A stretch of 64,000 nt of DNA from NCBI GenBank assembly GCA_023436065.1, contig JAEZKU010000065.1:29102-93101 (forward strand), written 5' to 3'. This stretch comes from Bacillota bacterium (lineage in GTDB: Bacteria > Bacillota > Clostridia > Lachnospirales > Lachnospiraceae). Shown one piece after another: positions 44,061 through 53,233 of this stretch. Position 1 is the first letter of the stretch, and each line of letters starts with the position of its first letter. Below the pieces are notes generated by a model. That model saw only the letters and a list, made by a program, of their open reading frames with translations. It ran no database searches and was not told the origin of the DNA. Position numbers and translations under genes: made by a program.

Positions 44061-45248
44061 TTACCAATAACGTCCCGCTTCTACTTTCTTATAGTCTTCG
44101 GGTATCTCACTCTCAAGCGGGCTTGTCCAAAATTCATTATACACACCAAGCTTATTCCAGGCCTTTCCTTTAATACCAAAGAACAACTGTAATATACCTC
44201 CGATATGAATGGCCTTCTTACCCAATCCCTTGACGTAATCTCCAAGAGGCAGCCCATACGCACCGGCGCCGATTAATGCAATATCAAAATCGATATCATC
44301 AATCTGCTCCTGCATACTTGCAAGAGCCTCAAACCAATCAGAGAATGTAGTCCGGTTACCGGCAATGCTTTGTACGGCTTTTAGAGTAATCAGCTCAAAA
44401 TCCGGAAGAAATTCTTGATTTTGAAACAGCTTTTTTCTATTCTCATAATTATGCCTGATAGATTCCTCGAAAGGATGAATGACTAATATCTTCTTCCCTT
44501 TCAAGGCAGCAGTCCATGGGTTCTTCCGGTCAAATGGAAATACGGTATTATCGTAATCAGCAATCATTTTCTTCGGAAAGAACTCCTGATATAATCGGTT
44601 TTCAAAAGCCGAAAACCACATTGACCAGATGAAATCCATATTAGCTAAGCCGGACAGGTACCGTTCTGAAAACTGATCAAGTAATGAATCCTCGCTTGGA
44701 AAGAAACCTGCATTCACAGTCATCATCATCTTTACATTCTGCGGATACATCTCCTGCTTGGTTTCTCTTCGATTTAGGAAATAAAGATAATGACAGAGGC
44801 ATTCCAGTTCTACCGATCCTAAACGCCCCAGAAAAAACGGCTCATCACCGGTAAGTCCTTCTATTATCTTTTGATTTGCCACCTCATTACTGATTATCCG
44901 ATTGAAAAAGCTTTCCTTAGGCTGAACCTCACGAAGAACTCCAAGCTTAATTCTATAATAATTAGTAATTCCCATTGCAATCAGTTGGTTTTCAATCTCT
45001 TCCTCATAGGTACTGGATATAATGATACAGGCCTCAGGAAATCCGGGAAGCTTGTCCGGAGCAAGGATTGGATACCCTTTTAGCATCGTCCCCTCTAACG
45101 TTCGGTTATTATCACAGAATGCAAGAATACGTGCCCCGACCTTTTCAAATTCTTCCAATGCCCGAAGTCCGCAGGAGCCCCCTCCGAATAAAATAATCTC
45201 TTTCCCTCTGAAGAATTCAATCTCTTTCCCAATAACCCGAATATACAT
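44061..45248 (-). CDS. Rossmann-like domain fused to a GT-D-type glycosyltransferase domain
   Basis: 395 residues. Residues 14-110 form the recurring mini-domain (KEIILFGGGSCGLRALEEF ... AFCDNNRTLEG). About 125-395 resembles the GT-D (DUF1792-like) fold: FLGRLGSVELECLCHYL occupies the place of the RFGDGE-type motif but reads RLGSVE, keeping the Glu, followed by KILVIHPFEESI and IALIGAGAYGLPLGDYVKGL. GT-D enzymes are known from glycosylation of serine-rich adhesins. GGAGAGATT precedes the ATG. Confidence 0.8.
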   Translation of the reverse strand: MYIRVIGKEIEFFRGKEIILFGGGSCGLRALEEFEKVGARILAFCDNNRTLEGTMLKGYPILAPDKLPGFPEACIIISSTYEEEIENQLIAMGITNYYRIKLGVLREVQPKESFFNRIISNEVANQKIIEGLTGDEPFFLGRLGSVELECLCHYLYFLNRRETKQEMYPQNVKMMMTVNAGFFPSEDSLLDQFSERYLSGLANMDFIWSMWFSAFENRLYQEFFPKKMIADYDNTVFPFDRKNPWTAALKGKKILVIHPFEESIRHNYENRKKLFQNQEFLPDFELITLKAVQSIAGNRTTFSDWFEALASMQEQIDDIDFDIALIGAGAYGLPLGDYVKGLGKKAIHIGGILQLFFGIKGKAWNKLGVYNEFWTSPLESEIPEDYKKVEAGRYW

Positions 45249-45280
45249 AATCTCTCCATTCAGATGCTCTTTGCCATTAA

Positions 45281-46477
45281 TTATATTCTTCTCTGTAAAT
45301 CATCAAATAATCGCTCGCAGGAACCGTGATCCGGATAATCAAAAACCTTGCTTAGGATATCATGATAGTGATCCGACATCTCATTCTTCTGCGATAAGGC
45401 CTGTTCTAATGCACCTTGGTCATACACCTTACGGCCCGGGGTAAATTCCGAATAATCAAAATACAACTCCCTCGATTCCTCAATATACTCTTTATAATCG
45501 TAAGGGAAGAAAAGGATTGGTCTCCCTGTCAACATGAAGTCATAGCAAACCGAAGAATAATCTGTAATTAGGTCATCAGTGAGTTTCAATATTCCGTAAG
45601 GATCAACTTGAGGATCAACCACAAGAATATTCTCACTCCCCAAGGCTTGAAAGCTGTCCTGTAGTCTTGATTTCGGGTGCAGCTTCACACACAGAAAGAT
45701 CTTCTCATGCTTTAAGAATTCAGATAATCTTTCAATATTGATAACCTCAAAGAATTTTATCTCACTCTTTCGAAATGTCGGCATATAGGAAGCAACTTTA
45801 TATTCCTTCCTTTTCTCAAGTAAGATATCGTGTACCGATTGTTCCTGTGGGGTCATCAAATTCTTAATTTCGTCAGAAATCAAATAATCATTTCTTGGAT
45901 AGCCTTCCACCAATACTCGTTCTGTCCGGAACGCAGACGCAAAAAATGGCTTCAAAAATGAAGATGTTGTAAGTACATAATGGGAAGGTTTTTCATCCGA
46001 TATTCTGCGTGGGATAGAATAAATTCTTTCCAATGTATTTCTTGGATTTCGATAATAATCAAATACATTGTCCTTTTGAATTTTCTTTAACGGAATCCCA
46101 TGCCATAGATTAATCTTTTTTGCTCCACCTGACAGCGTATAGCAGATATCCTTCGAATAATTATCAAACAGATATACCTTCGCCCGAATACAGCATAAAA
46201 TTCCCTGCCAGCTATAAAGGTAATGACATCGATATCCGCTTTCCTTAAGAAATCTCACAATTTCTCTGTTCTTAGAAATCCAGACAGCAGTAATCCTGTC
46301 AGCTTTATATTGAGAAAGATAAAGATAGAAGTACTTTGGATTATCTGCAAAGCGCATACCAAAAGCACTCCCAAACACCCATAGCTTTTTATTCCTTGGT
46401 ACAAGACAGGATAAGCCATAGACAGGAAGCAACAACAGCTGACTCCAATACTTAATTTCCTTCCTTACTTTTCCCAT
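45281..46477 (-). CDS. CDP-glycerol glycerophosphotransferase family protein (TagB/TagF-like)
   Basis: 398 residues from ATG 46477. Motifs of the family: KINLWHGIPLKKIQKD, EGYPRNDYLIS, YMPTFRK, FLCVKLHPKSR and the C-terminal DDLITDYSSVCYDFMLTGRP followed by FFPYDYKEY. These enzymes transfer glycerol- or ribitol-phosphate from CDP-polyols, normally in teichoic acid synthesis. It begins 5 nt after the neuB stop, so likely co-translated; its binding site is weak. In a flagellar island it suggests a phospho-polyol on the glycan, although a wall or capsule polymer is possible. Confidence 0.9.
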   Translation of the reverse strand: MGKVRKEIKYWSQLLLLPVYGLSCLVPRNKKLWVFGSAFGMRFADNPKYFYLYLSQYKADRITAVWISKNREIVRFLKESGYRCHYLYSWQGILCCIRAKVYLFDNYSKDICYTLSGGAKKINLWHGIPLKKIQKDNVFDYYRNPRNTLERIYSIPRRISDEKPSHYVLTTSSFLKPFFASAFRTERVLVEGYPRNDYLISDEIKNLMTPQEQSVHDILLEKRKEYKVASYMPTFRKSEIKFFEVINIERLSEFLKHEKIFLCVKLHPKSRLQDSFQALGSENILVVDPQVDPYGILKLTDDLITDYSSVCYDFMLTGRPILFFPYDYKEYIEESRELYFDYSEFTPGRKVYDQGALEQALSQKNEMSDHYHDILSKVFDYPDHGSCERLFDDLQRRI

Positions 46478-46482
46478 ACATC

Positions 46483-47985
46483 TTACCACTTCTGTAATAT
46501 CGTTTTCCTCTCTATCGGATCCAGCGCCTTGACAATCGGATCATCATAATAGGAATCATTTTTTATATGGGTCGTGGATACCTCTTCAAAAATCGCACCC
46601 TTTGTCGATGTAAACGAATGATTTTGTCCTCTGAGTACCGTCTGAATATCCCCGGGCTTCATATAGATATCCTTGCCTTCGATATTCACAATCAGATCTC
46701 CGTACAGCAGCTGGAAAGTCTCCTCTTTGATCTTATGCATATGTATCGGATGCTTTTGACCCGGGAGGATGACAAGCAGCTTTTTACAGTATTCCCGATT
46801 GATGATACTGATGATAATTGCTCCTGTCTGTCTGAAATGCTTCATACCATAATGGTGGGACAATTCCACGGTAAATTCCTTGCCTAAGGCAATTCCCGCC
46901 TCGTATAGCATACCCTTCGCATCATGTACGACGCTTCTGACCAGGCCGATGTCAGTTATCTTTTTCTTTTCCAATAATGGTTCATTGACATGATAATCAC
47001 GGCTGGCTTTAATGCCTTCCGTAAATTCCCCGCTGGTCATCTGCTTATCGTTCAAAGGCATGGCAAAGAATACATCATCCGACATGATCGGGTCACCCTG
47101 CTTCACATCGTGCTTCAGATAGACGCCTCTCATCAGGGTCCGTAGGGAATCAACCTCCTCCTGGCTGACATATTTATCATTCTCCTTCTTGGTTCTGCAG
47201 ATCATCTTCGCATCAAGGACTGCCTTGACCCATCGATCTGCCTGCTCCGGATTCATGGAATAGGAATTCAAGGTAATCGTCTCAGTAGGCAGACCGACAT
47301 GACGCTCTAAAATCTTTGCGCCCTTCGCGATTGCCAGCATGGGTACGATATTATCATTGGGGTCCTCATGACCTGAATAGCCGATTGTAACCTCCGGATA
47401 CCTGCGATTAATCCTATCGATGAAATCCAGCTGAAGCTGGTCGAGAGGTGCCGGATATTCAGCAATACAGTGAAGAAATGCGAATTCACATCCCTTGTGA
47501 GTAAAGAAATTGTAGATCTTGTCTATATCAGATAATACCTTGCCTCCTGTTGAAATAATCACCGGCTTCTGGGTATATGCAATCTTGGTAAGAAGAGGCC
47601 AGTCAAGTGCACTGCAGCTGGCCACCTTGATGATATCTATTCCCTGATCCATGCACCAGTCCACACCATCCTCATCAAAGGGTGTGCTCATTGCAATCAA
47701 TCCTTCGTCATGAATGGCATCCACCAGCTGAGTAAACTGGTCAAAATTCAATCTGGTACTCATAAATCTCGGAATATGCTTCACATCGGTACGATCCTTA
47801 TAATCCGGATGGATAAAGGTATCGAGATTCCGGTATTGCAATTTCACTGCCGCTTTAATATTATATTTTCTGGCAATTCTGCTCATCGCCTTAATAATAT
47901 CAATTCCATGCTCCACACTGCCCTGATGGCTGTTCGCCATCTCAAAAATAAATAAATCCTCGAACATATTCTTCTCGTTATTCAT
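46483..47985 (-). CDS. NeuB-family nonulosonic acid synthase with SAF and cupin domains
   Basis: 500 residues. Condenses phosphoenolpyruvate with a six-carbon N-acetyl sugar to a sialic-acid-like nonulosonic acid (sialic, legionaminic or pseudaminic; not distinguishable here). TIM barrel: FIFEMANSHQGSVEHG, AVKLQYR, STGGK, SGHE and ILERHVGL. Antifreeze-like SAF domain (LRTLMRGVYLKHDVKQGD). An extra cupin domain of about 90 residues follows (HPIHMHKIKEETFQLLYGDL), absent from standard NeuB. Start at ATG 47985 with GGGAG 7 nt upstream. First gene of a long leftward operon with a sigma-A promoter. Confidence 0.9.
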   Translation of the reverse strand: MNNEKNMFEDLFIFEMANSHQGSVEHGIDIIKAMSRIARKYNIKAAVKLQYRNLDTFIHPDYKDRTDVKHIPRFMSTRLNFDQFTQLVDAIHDEGLIAMSTPFDEDGVDWCMDQGIDIIKVASCSALDWPLLTKIAYTQKPVIISTGGKVLSDIDKIYNFFTHKGCEFAFLHCIAEYPAPLDQLQLDFIDRINRRYPEVTIGYSGHEDPNDNIVPMLAIAKGAKILERHVGLPTETITLNSYSMNPEQADRWVKAVLDAKMICRTKKENDKYVSQEEVDSLRTLMRGVYLKHDVKQGDPIMSDDVFFAMPLNDKQMTSGEFTEGIKASRDYHVNEPLLEKKKITDIGLVRSVVHDAKGMLYEAGIALGKEFTVELSHHYGMKHFRQTGAIIISIINREYCKKLLVILPGQKHPIHMHKIKEETFQLLYGDLIVNIEGKDIYMKPGDIQTVLRGQNHSFTSTKGAIFEEVSTTHIKNDSYYDDPIVKALDPIERKTILQKW

Positions 47986-48084
47986 ATGCATTCTCCCTAT
48001 GTTTGTGAAAAGGATTAAAGGCATCCGTGACCAAATCTGAAATCATAATATGTTTCAGTCATATATTATATATCGACTAATATC

Positions 48085-48113
48085 ATCATAATATAAACTA
48101 CAAATTGTGACAA
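48085..48113 (-). promoter_or_regulatory. Sigma-A promoter of the neuB-led operon
   Basis: TTGTCA (48113-48108), 17 nt, TATGAT (48090-48085), about 100 nt before the neuB start. A weak sigma-28-like ATATCGAC lies nearby but its -35 does not fit. Confidence 0.62.
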
Positions 48114-48134
48114 TATCATATTTCATCTAATCAG

Positions 48135-50339
48135 TTAGATAAATAATGGGTTATTTTCAATTTTCTCAATAATCTTTTGCATCGCGCTTTTTGAATCGGT
48201 CATGACCTTCTCACGTTCCCTTGCCTTCCGGGACATCAAAGCATAGAACTCCTTGTCCTCTATGTATCTTTTTATCGTTACTTGCATTTCTTCATAATTA
48301 GCTACGCAAAAATCCTCCCCACCTGATGTCGCGACATCCCCATAACGTACTGTTACACCGGGTTTGCCCTCATGAAAGGCTTCAATGATAGAGAAGCCTC
48401 CACCCAGTCTTTTTGGATTGACGTATAGATCACAAATCTCCATCAGAGCCAGAATATCGTTACAATAGCCGATAAAAGTAGAATGTTCTTTGAACTCCGG
48501 ATACTTATCACACCACTCACCATATCGTTTGAATTCGCCTGCCAGAACCAAATGGGTTCCCCACGGGAAGGTGTTCATTATGGTATTTATGAAAGCATCG
48601 GTAATCTCTGTATCCAGTCTGATACCCACAACCACCAGTACAAACCGGTCTTTGGGAATACCAAATTCCTCTCTTGTAAAGGACCCTACCCTTGGATTAA
48701 GTTCAAAGGTAAAGGTACTTTCTATGATGCTATCCCTTTGATAGCCGGCCTTAATGAGCTCCTTCCACTCCTGTTCCGCTATGGTTCTTCCTATGACAGA
48801 AAATGTAGCCTTTGTCGTTGCCAGGGTGGAAAAGGCCACACTGATCGCTGCTTCGGGAACGATCCTTCCGCAAAGATCAGCTGTCATGCTTCCGTTTCCT
48901 ATACTGAAAATAAAAGCGGGTTTCCACTTCCTTACACGATCAATGATATCCTGAATTGCTGTTACAGAGGGCATATCCCCAAAAGGCTGGTAATAGGGCA
49001 GTTCCATATCCTTATAGCTGTAGTTCATATTACCATTGTACTCCGATATGACATTCGCATAGGTAGGCTGATAGATCAGCAGCTCTCCGACCCTGGTATA
49101 TTGCTCCTTTGTATTGATTAAGAGCACCTTCTTCCCCAGAAGCTTCGCTAAGGTATAACAACGCTCCAGTGTTGTTCTGGTAGGGGCATGCCTTTCGGAA
49201 AGAAATTGGATGGTAAACACAATAATCGTGTTCGGGTCCCTTTCTTCCTTAGGAATAGAAGTTAAGCTCTTTGATACTTTCTCCCGGAAGCCTTGAAAAG
49301 CAGCATCGTATAGAGAGTTTAGCAGTTGAGCGGTCTCGGCATTGGTACTGACTTTATTCAGCAGCATATATCTTTTACACTGATTCCATATAAAATATCG
49401 GTTCTCGCAAGTCATAAACTCATTTTCGAGTGTATTTCTGATGAATGCATTAAAATATTGGGACTTTTTTGTTATCTGCATCAAGAAAGATAATAGGATT
49501 AGCGATCGGAGAATATCATGCTTATTATCCAATTGGGCAGCATCATCCAACATGCAACAGGTCATGCCAAACATATAATAGGAATACTCTCTCATTTCCG
49601 AATCAAACTGCTCCAGACAGCTGTAGATATCCTTTAAATTTCTGCCTGAAATGGAATCTAAATTACTAAACAGCTGATTTAACAGGTCGCTGTTATACTC
49701 ATACAGATAATTCATCCTGTTAAATCCGGGAAATGTGAAGTCTGTTCCATGAGGCGCTTCGGAGTTCACGTCAGTAAGCTGTATTACTGCCTTACGCTCG
49801 GTTAAGAGTGGCTCGAACAGATAATACGTTCCCTCAATGTGATAGTACTTGCGTATCAGATTACAGGATTTCTTTGTCCCGTTGTCTTCATCCTTCCCTA
49901 AGAAATCAAAATATGCAATCACCTGACAGGAATGGCTACCAAAGATCAGCTTGGCTGCGTTGGTAAAGACAGGTTTAGTTAAGCTCTCTGCTTCATTAAT
50001 CGGCAGGGAGCTTATGATTTTGTAAATCCCATATAATTCATATCTGACATTATCAGCCTGCTCATAATAGATGAAATCCGTAAAGGTCTGATGATATAAT
50101 CGATATATCACTTGAAAGAGCTTCGGTATATTCGTCATGAAAATGTATTCATAATCAACTGCTTCTTTATCCAGAAGCCTGTCTATCTCACAAATCACAT
50201 TATAAGGATCGTTGATTTGATCCTCCAGATTAGAAAATAAATATATTTCATTGCCTAGCTCGTCCAGCTTTTCCAGAAATTCTTCTATTTTCCCTTCTAT
50301 TCTTTCCTGTCGATCAATGAAACAAAATATTCTCTTCAT
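48135..50339 (-). CDS. Large GT-B-type glycosyltransferase-like protein
   Basis: 734 residues. The N-terminal ~330 residues are helical and not recognised. The C-terminal half looks like a GT-B transferase: FIFSIGNGSMTADLCGRIVP, the hinge with FGIPKDRFVLVVVGIRLDTE, HSTFIGYCNDILALMEICDL and NPKRLGGGFSIIEAFHEGKP (the donor-binding EXXXXXXXE-like region). Such large two-part transferases occur beside flagellin in Clostridia and may modify protein directly. ATG 50339 follows GGAGGACAGA. It lies 29 nt after the NeuA-like gene. Confidence 0.75.
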   Translation of the reverse strand: MKRIFCFIDRQERIEGKIEEFLEKLDELGNEIYLFSNLEDQINDPYNVICEIDRLLDKEAVDYEYIFMTNIPKLFQVIYRLYHQTFTDFIYYEQADNVRYELYGIYKIISSLPINEAESLTKPVFTNAAKLIFGSHSCQVIAYFDFLGKDEDNGTKKSCNLIRKYYHIEGTYYLFEPLLTERKAVIQLTDVNSEAPHGTDFTFPGFNRMNYLYEYNSDLLNQLFSNLDSISGRNLKDIYSCLEQFDSEMREYSYYMFGMTCCMLDDAAQLDNKHDILRSLILLSFLMQITKKSQYFNAFIRNTLENEFMTCENRYFIWNQCKRYMLLNKVSTNAETAQLLNSLYDAAFQGFREKVSKSLTSIPKEERDPNTIIVFTIQFLSERHAPTRTTLERCYTLAKLLGKKVLLINTKEQYTRVGELLIYQPTYANVISEYNGNMNYSYKDMELPYYQPFGDMPSVTAIQDIIDRVRKWKPAFIFSIGNGSMTADLCGRIVPEAAISVAFSTLATTKATFSVIGRTIAEQEWKELIKAGYQRDSIIESTFTFELNPRVGSFTREEFGIPKDRFVLVVVGIRLDTEITDAFINTIMNTFPWGTHLVLAGEFKRYGEWCDKYPEFKEHSTFIGYCNDILALMEICDLYVNPKRLGGGFSIIEAFHEGKPGVTVRYGDVATSGGEDFCVANYEEMQVTIKRYIEDKEFYALMSRKAREREKVMTDSKSAMQKIIEKIENNPLFI

Positions 50340-50368
50340 TCTGTCCTCCATATTATTTCATACACTCA

Positions 50369-51373
50369 TTATGCGAATAATTCCATGAGCTTTTTCATAT
50401 CGATCATTTTATCATCCACATAATAATCAGCATTTGGTTTTCCAAAATGCAATTCATGGTAGCTCAGCTTCCAGTCCTTCAGCTGATTTTCAGTGATGTC
50501 CTTCCAATCAATCCCTGTCACATAACCTCTCGCTGTATGCAGAATAATCTGATTTCCCATATCATACAGACGATTGATCAGCCTAATCATCTCCCAGTTC
50601 GGCTCGGCCACAGCGTAATCATTATCTTTTTGAAGCTTCGCGATCACTCCGTCAATGTCAAATACAAAGCGTCTGTTTCCCGCAGAAATCCTGATAAATT
50701 CCTCTGCATATGCCAATTCCTCTTCGGTATCAATGTCATAATTACGAAGCATCTGATATCCGTAGATCTTACTGCCTGACATGGAATACTGCTTAAGAAT
50801 GACGCTGCCGCGTATTACGTCAATACAGGCATTTTGATAGTATACCTTCGGCAGCTGTTGTCTCGGCATATTATAGCATTCCTTGATATCCTTCATGATC
50901 GGGGTAATGCTCCCATCCTCCTGCCTGTGCCACATTTTATATGGTATCTCCTTCGCAGGAGCAATACTTCTGACAGAATCAAAGTCCGGATGATCGAGAA
51001 GTATCCTGATCATGGCATCAATATCCTCTATATCCCGGATTGGATAGGTTGGTCTTAGCTGGACCACGATATCTGCCCTATAACCTTCCTGATCCTCCAA
51101 AAATGTCAGGCAGTGATGGAATACCTCAATATCCAGCGCTGTATCGGTAGCATACTGTGCAGGCCGCAGGAAAGGAACCTCAGCCCCATACTCCCTACCG
51201 ATGGCGGCATATTCTTCACTGTCCGTACTAAGAATAATACGATTGATATAGGCTGATTTCTTAGCATGTTCGATGGAGTAAGCGAGCATGGGCTTTCCAT
51301 TCAGCAATCTGATATTTTTATGCGGTACACTTTTCGATCCGCTTCTTGCAGGAATAATTGCTAAGATATTCAT
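50369..51373 (-). CDS. NeuA-like CMP-nonulosonate synthetase fused to a HAD-type phosphatase domain
   Basis: 334 residues. Residues 1-230 match acylneuraminate cytidylyltransferases: IIPARSGSKSVPHKNIR, AYSIEHAKKS, STDSEEYA and VQLRPTYPIRDIEDID. Residues 233-334 resemble a small HAD phosphatase: FVFDIDGVIAKL (Asp239, Asp241), IILHTARG and PNADYYVDDK. The pair would activate a nonulosonic acid with CTP and may also remove a phosphate from its 9-phosphate precursor. Follows the DUF115 gene by 15 nt, consistent with supplying its donor substrate. Confidence 0.9.
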   Translation of the reverse strand: MNILAIIPARSGSKSVPHKNIRLLNGKPMLAYSIEHAKKSAYINRIILSTDSEEYAAIGREYGAEVPFLRPAQYATDTALDIEVFHHCLTFLEDQEGYRADIVVQLRPTYPIRDIEDIDAMIRILLDHPDFDSVRSIAPAKEIPYKMWHRQEDGSITPIMKDIKECYNMPRQQLPKVYYQNACIDVIRGSVILKQYSMSGSKIYGYQMLRNYDIDTEEELAYAEEFIRISAGNRRFVFDIDGVIAKLQKDNDYAVAEPNWEMIRLINRLYDMGNQIILHTARGYVTGIDWKDITENQLKDWKLSYHELHFGKPNADYYVDDKMIDMKKLMELFA

Positions 51374-51388
51374 CTATGTCCTCCCTCA

Positions 51389-53215
51389 TTACAATTGCGG
51401 AATTGTATAATCAAGCATCTGTGCAAGGTATTCACAAGCTTCAATAATACGATGATAGACATTGGCTGTGCTGGTATAAGATTGTATTTCGTCCCTCTTA
51501 GAATCCGTGGATATAAAGTTTAGCTGTTCAATCTCATCACTCCCTATACTAAGCACAAACTGATTGATCAGAGCACTGATTGCCTTACTCTCCACAAATT
51601 CATTCGTTTCAGTTACTGCCTCCAGGAAACGTCTGCTGGCGGCGTAATAATTCTTATTTAATTTTATCTCAGTAATCAGCTTCTCACAATTCAATATGAT
51701 CTTTCTGACTCTGGTCATGATCTCCTCTATGTCTTCTCTTGCTTCAGTCAGATACTCTCTGATGGTTACGATATCCTGTTCACTAAATGTCGGTTCCATC
51801 GCTTCGATGACTTCCGAACAGTTGAATTCCACTGTACAATACTGTTTTACTGCATCCTGCAGTCTCATATTTCTGGTACCCTTGATATTGGCACCACCTT
51901 CTGTCGCATTGATCACATCGAATTCTTCCATCTGAAGAATGGCACTCTCATACCAGCGTAGGAAGGTATACCAGTCATATCTCGTTCTGATCGGATTCCC
52001 TTCGATGTCCTCAACATATAATTCTAATTCGTCATTTACTTGTGAGGATCTATATTCCTCTCCGGCATGTGAGACACCTCCCAGATAGGCCAGGTTGGAG
52101 CCCACCATAATAATTCGGTGAAATCTGGCCAAAGCACAAAGGGCAAAGGCTGCTGTAGAGACTGAGCCTCCTGTTGTGATTTCACGTAACGGATGTCCGA
52201 GCCTGTTATAAATCTTTCTGATAAACTCAGAGCAATCATATATCACCTTTCGGCCCTTATGATCGTTCAGTATTCTACGACTACCCTCCAGCAGGCTTAA
52301 CAACGGAGTAGTGAAACCGGGTTGATTACCGCAGCTTTCTATTGTCTTTAATGCATCGATATGAACGACAAAGTCCGGTTCAATTTGATGCTTCAACAGG
52401 CTAAGATAAGCCTTATCCACCGCCATAATAATTGATTTTCCTTTGGCTGCCTTTAGAGCTTCTATATTTTTATTCAAAGAAGGACCTGCAGATACGATAA
52501 TGACAGGAATATCCTTCGGGATTCTCTCCACCAGATCCCAATAGCTGATCGAATCTCTCAGATGAATGGTATTTAAAATAGTATTTGCGGCAAGCCATTT
52601 TCCCAATTTAACCGAAGTATTTTTCGATACAATACTCGTAAAAAGATTATCCTGAATGGTAGAAATATAGCTTTTAAAGGAATCCTGAAACAATTTATCA
52701 TAGCCGGGGTGCTGACATTTTATCTGAGAATACATATTCATCCAGGTGACTAATCTGGATAAAAAATAAGGAAATTCATAATCATTGATTCTCTCGACAA
52801 CTAATAGTATCTTTTCATTTCTGAATAAATCGGATAATGAGTAATATTCCAGAACATGACAAAAAATCGTATAAGAAGGCTCGTATACGATGATGTATTG
52901 ATAATGCTCCAGCTTGTTCAATAACTCCCGAAGGAAGATACCATTTCCAAGTCCGAACATCACAACGATGGTATCAAGATTCTTAGCACGGTATTGTTCC
53001 GCCCATCTTTGTGCTTCCTGCTTGGGATCATATTTACTGTTCAAGCGGGTCAGAGTTTCATTCTTTTCAACCTCCAGAGACAGCGCACCTGTCTTGGCAG
53101 GTACAGATCTAACCGAAAGCTGTTCTTCAACCCCGGCTACCTCCTTCTGTTGGAACAGTTCGAAAAGGGTCTTCTTACCCTCCTTCATGGCCTGCATATT
53201 ATCCTGATAAAACAT
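51389..53215 (-). CDS. Motility-associated DUF115 (Maf-like) flagellin glycosyltransferase
   Basis: 608 residues from ATG 53215. Begins FYQDNMQAM (compare RYQESIKAI in the 27360 protein), then IVVMFGLGNGIFLRELL, and DUF115 motifs IIVSAGPSLNKNIEALK, FVVHIDALK, ITTGGSVSTAAFALC and NATEGGANIKG, with a helical C-terminal tail. Maf proteins transfer nonulosonic acids onto flagellin; the gene is followed by NeuA and preceded by flagellin, the classic arrangement. It lacks the helical N-domain, which the separate gene at 53234 encodes. The GTG at 53227 abuts AGGA, so the ATG at 53215 is preferred. Confidence 0.9.
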   Translation of the reverse strand: MFYQDNMQAMKEGKKTLFELFQQKEVAGVEEQLSVRSVPAKTGALSLEVEKNETLTRLNSKYDPKQEAQRWAEQYRAKNLDTIVVMFGLGNGIFLRELLNKLEHYQYIIVYEPSYTIFCHVLEYYSLSDLFRNEKILLVVERINDYEFPYFLSRLVTWMNMYSQIKCQHPGYDKLFQDSFKSYISTIQDNLFTSIVSKNTSVKLGKWLAANTILNTIHLRDSISYWDLVERIPKDIPVIIVSAGPSLNKNIEALKAAKGKSIIMAVDKAYLSLLKHQIEPDFVVHIDALKTIESCGNQPGFTTPLLSLLEGSRRILNDHKGRKVIYDCSEFIRKIYNRLGHPLREITTGGSVSTAAFALCALARFHRIIMVGSNLAYLGGVSHAGEEYRSSQVNDELELYVEDIEGNPIRTRYDWYTFLRWYESAILQMEEFDVINATEGGANIKGTRNMRLQDAVKQYCTVEFNCSEVIEAMEPTFSEQDIVTIREYLTEAREDIEEIMTRVRKIILNCEKLITEIKLNKNYYAASRRFLEAVTETNEFVESKAISALINQFVLSIGSDEIEQLNFISTDSKRDEIQSYTSTANVYHRIIEACEYLAQMLDYTIPQL

Positions 53216-53233
53216 ACCCCTATCCACTCCTAA

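Noticed and set aside
48069..48095. Sigma-28-like site upstream of neuB (ATATCGAC on plus strand)
   Set aside because: -10 has a mismatch and the -35 at 15 nt reads TTAT; a better sigma-A promoter overlaps.
48483..49121. 212-residue plus-strand frame
   Set aside because: Lies fully within the 734-aa glycosyltransferase-like gene in antisense; no motifs.
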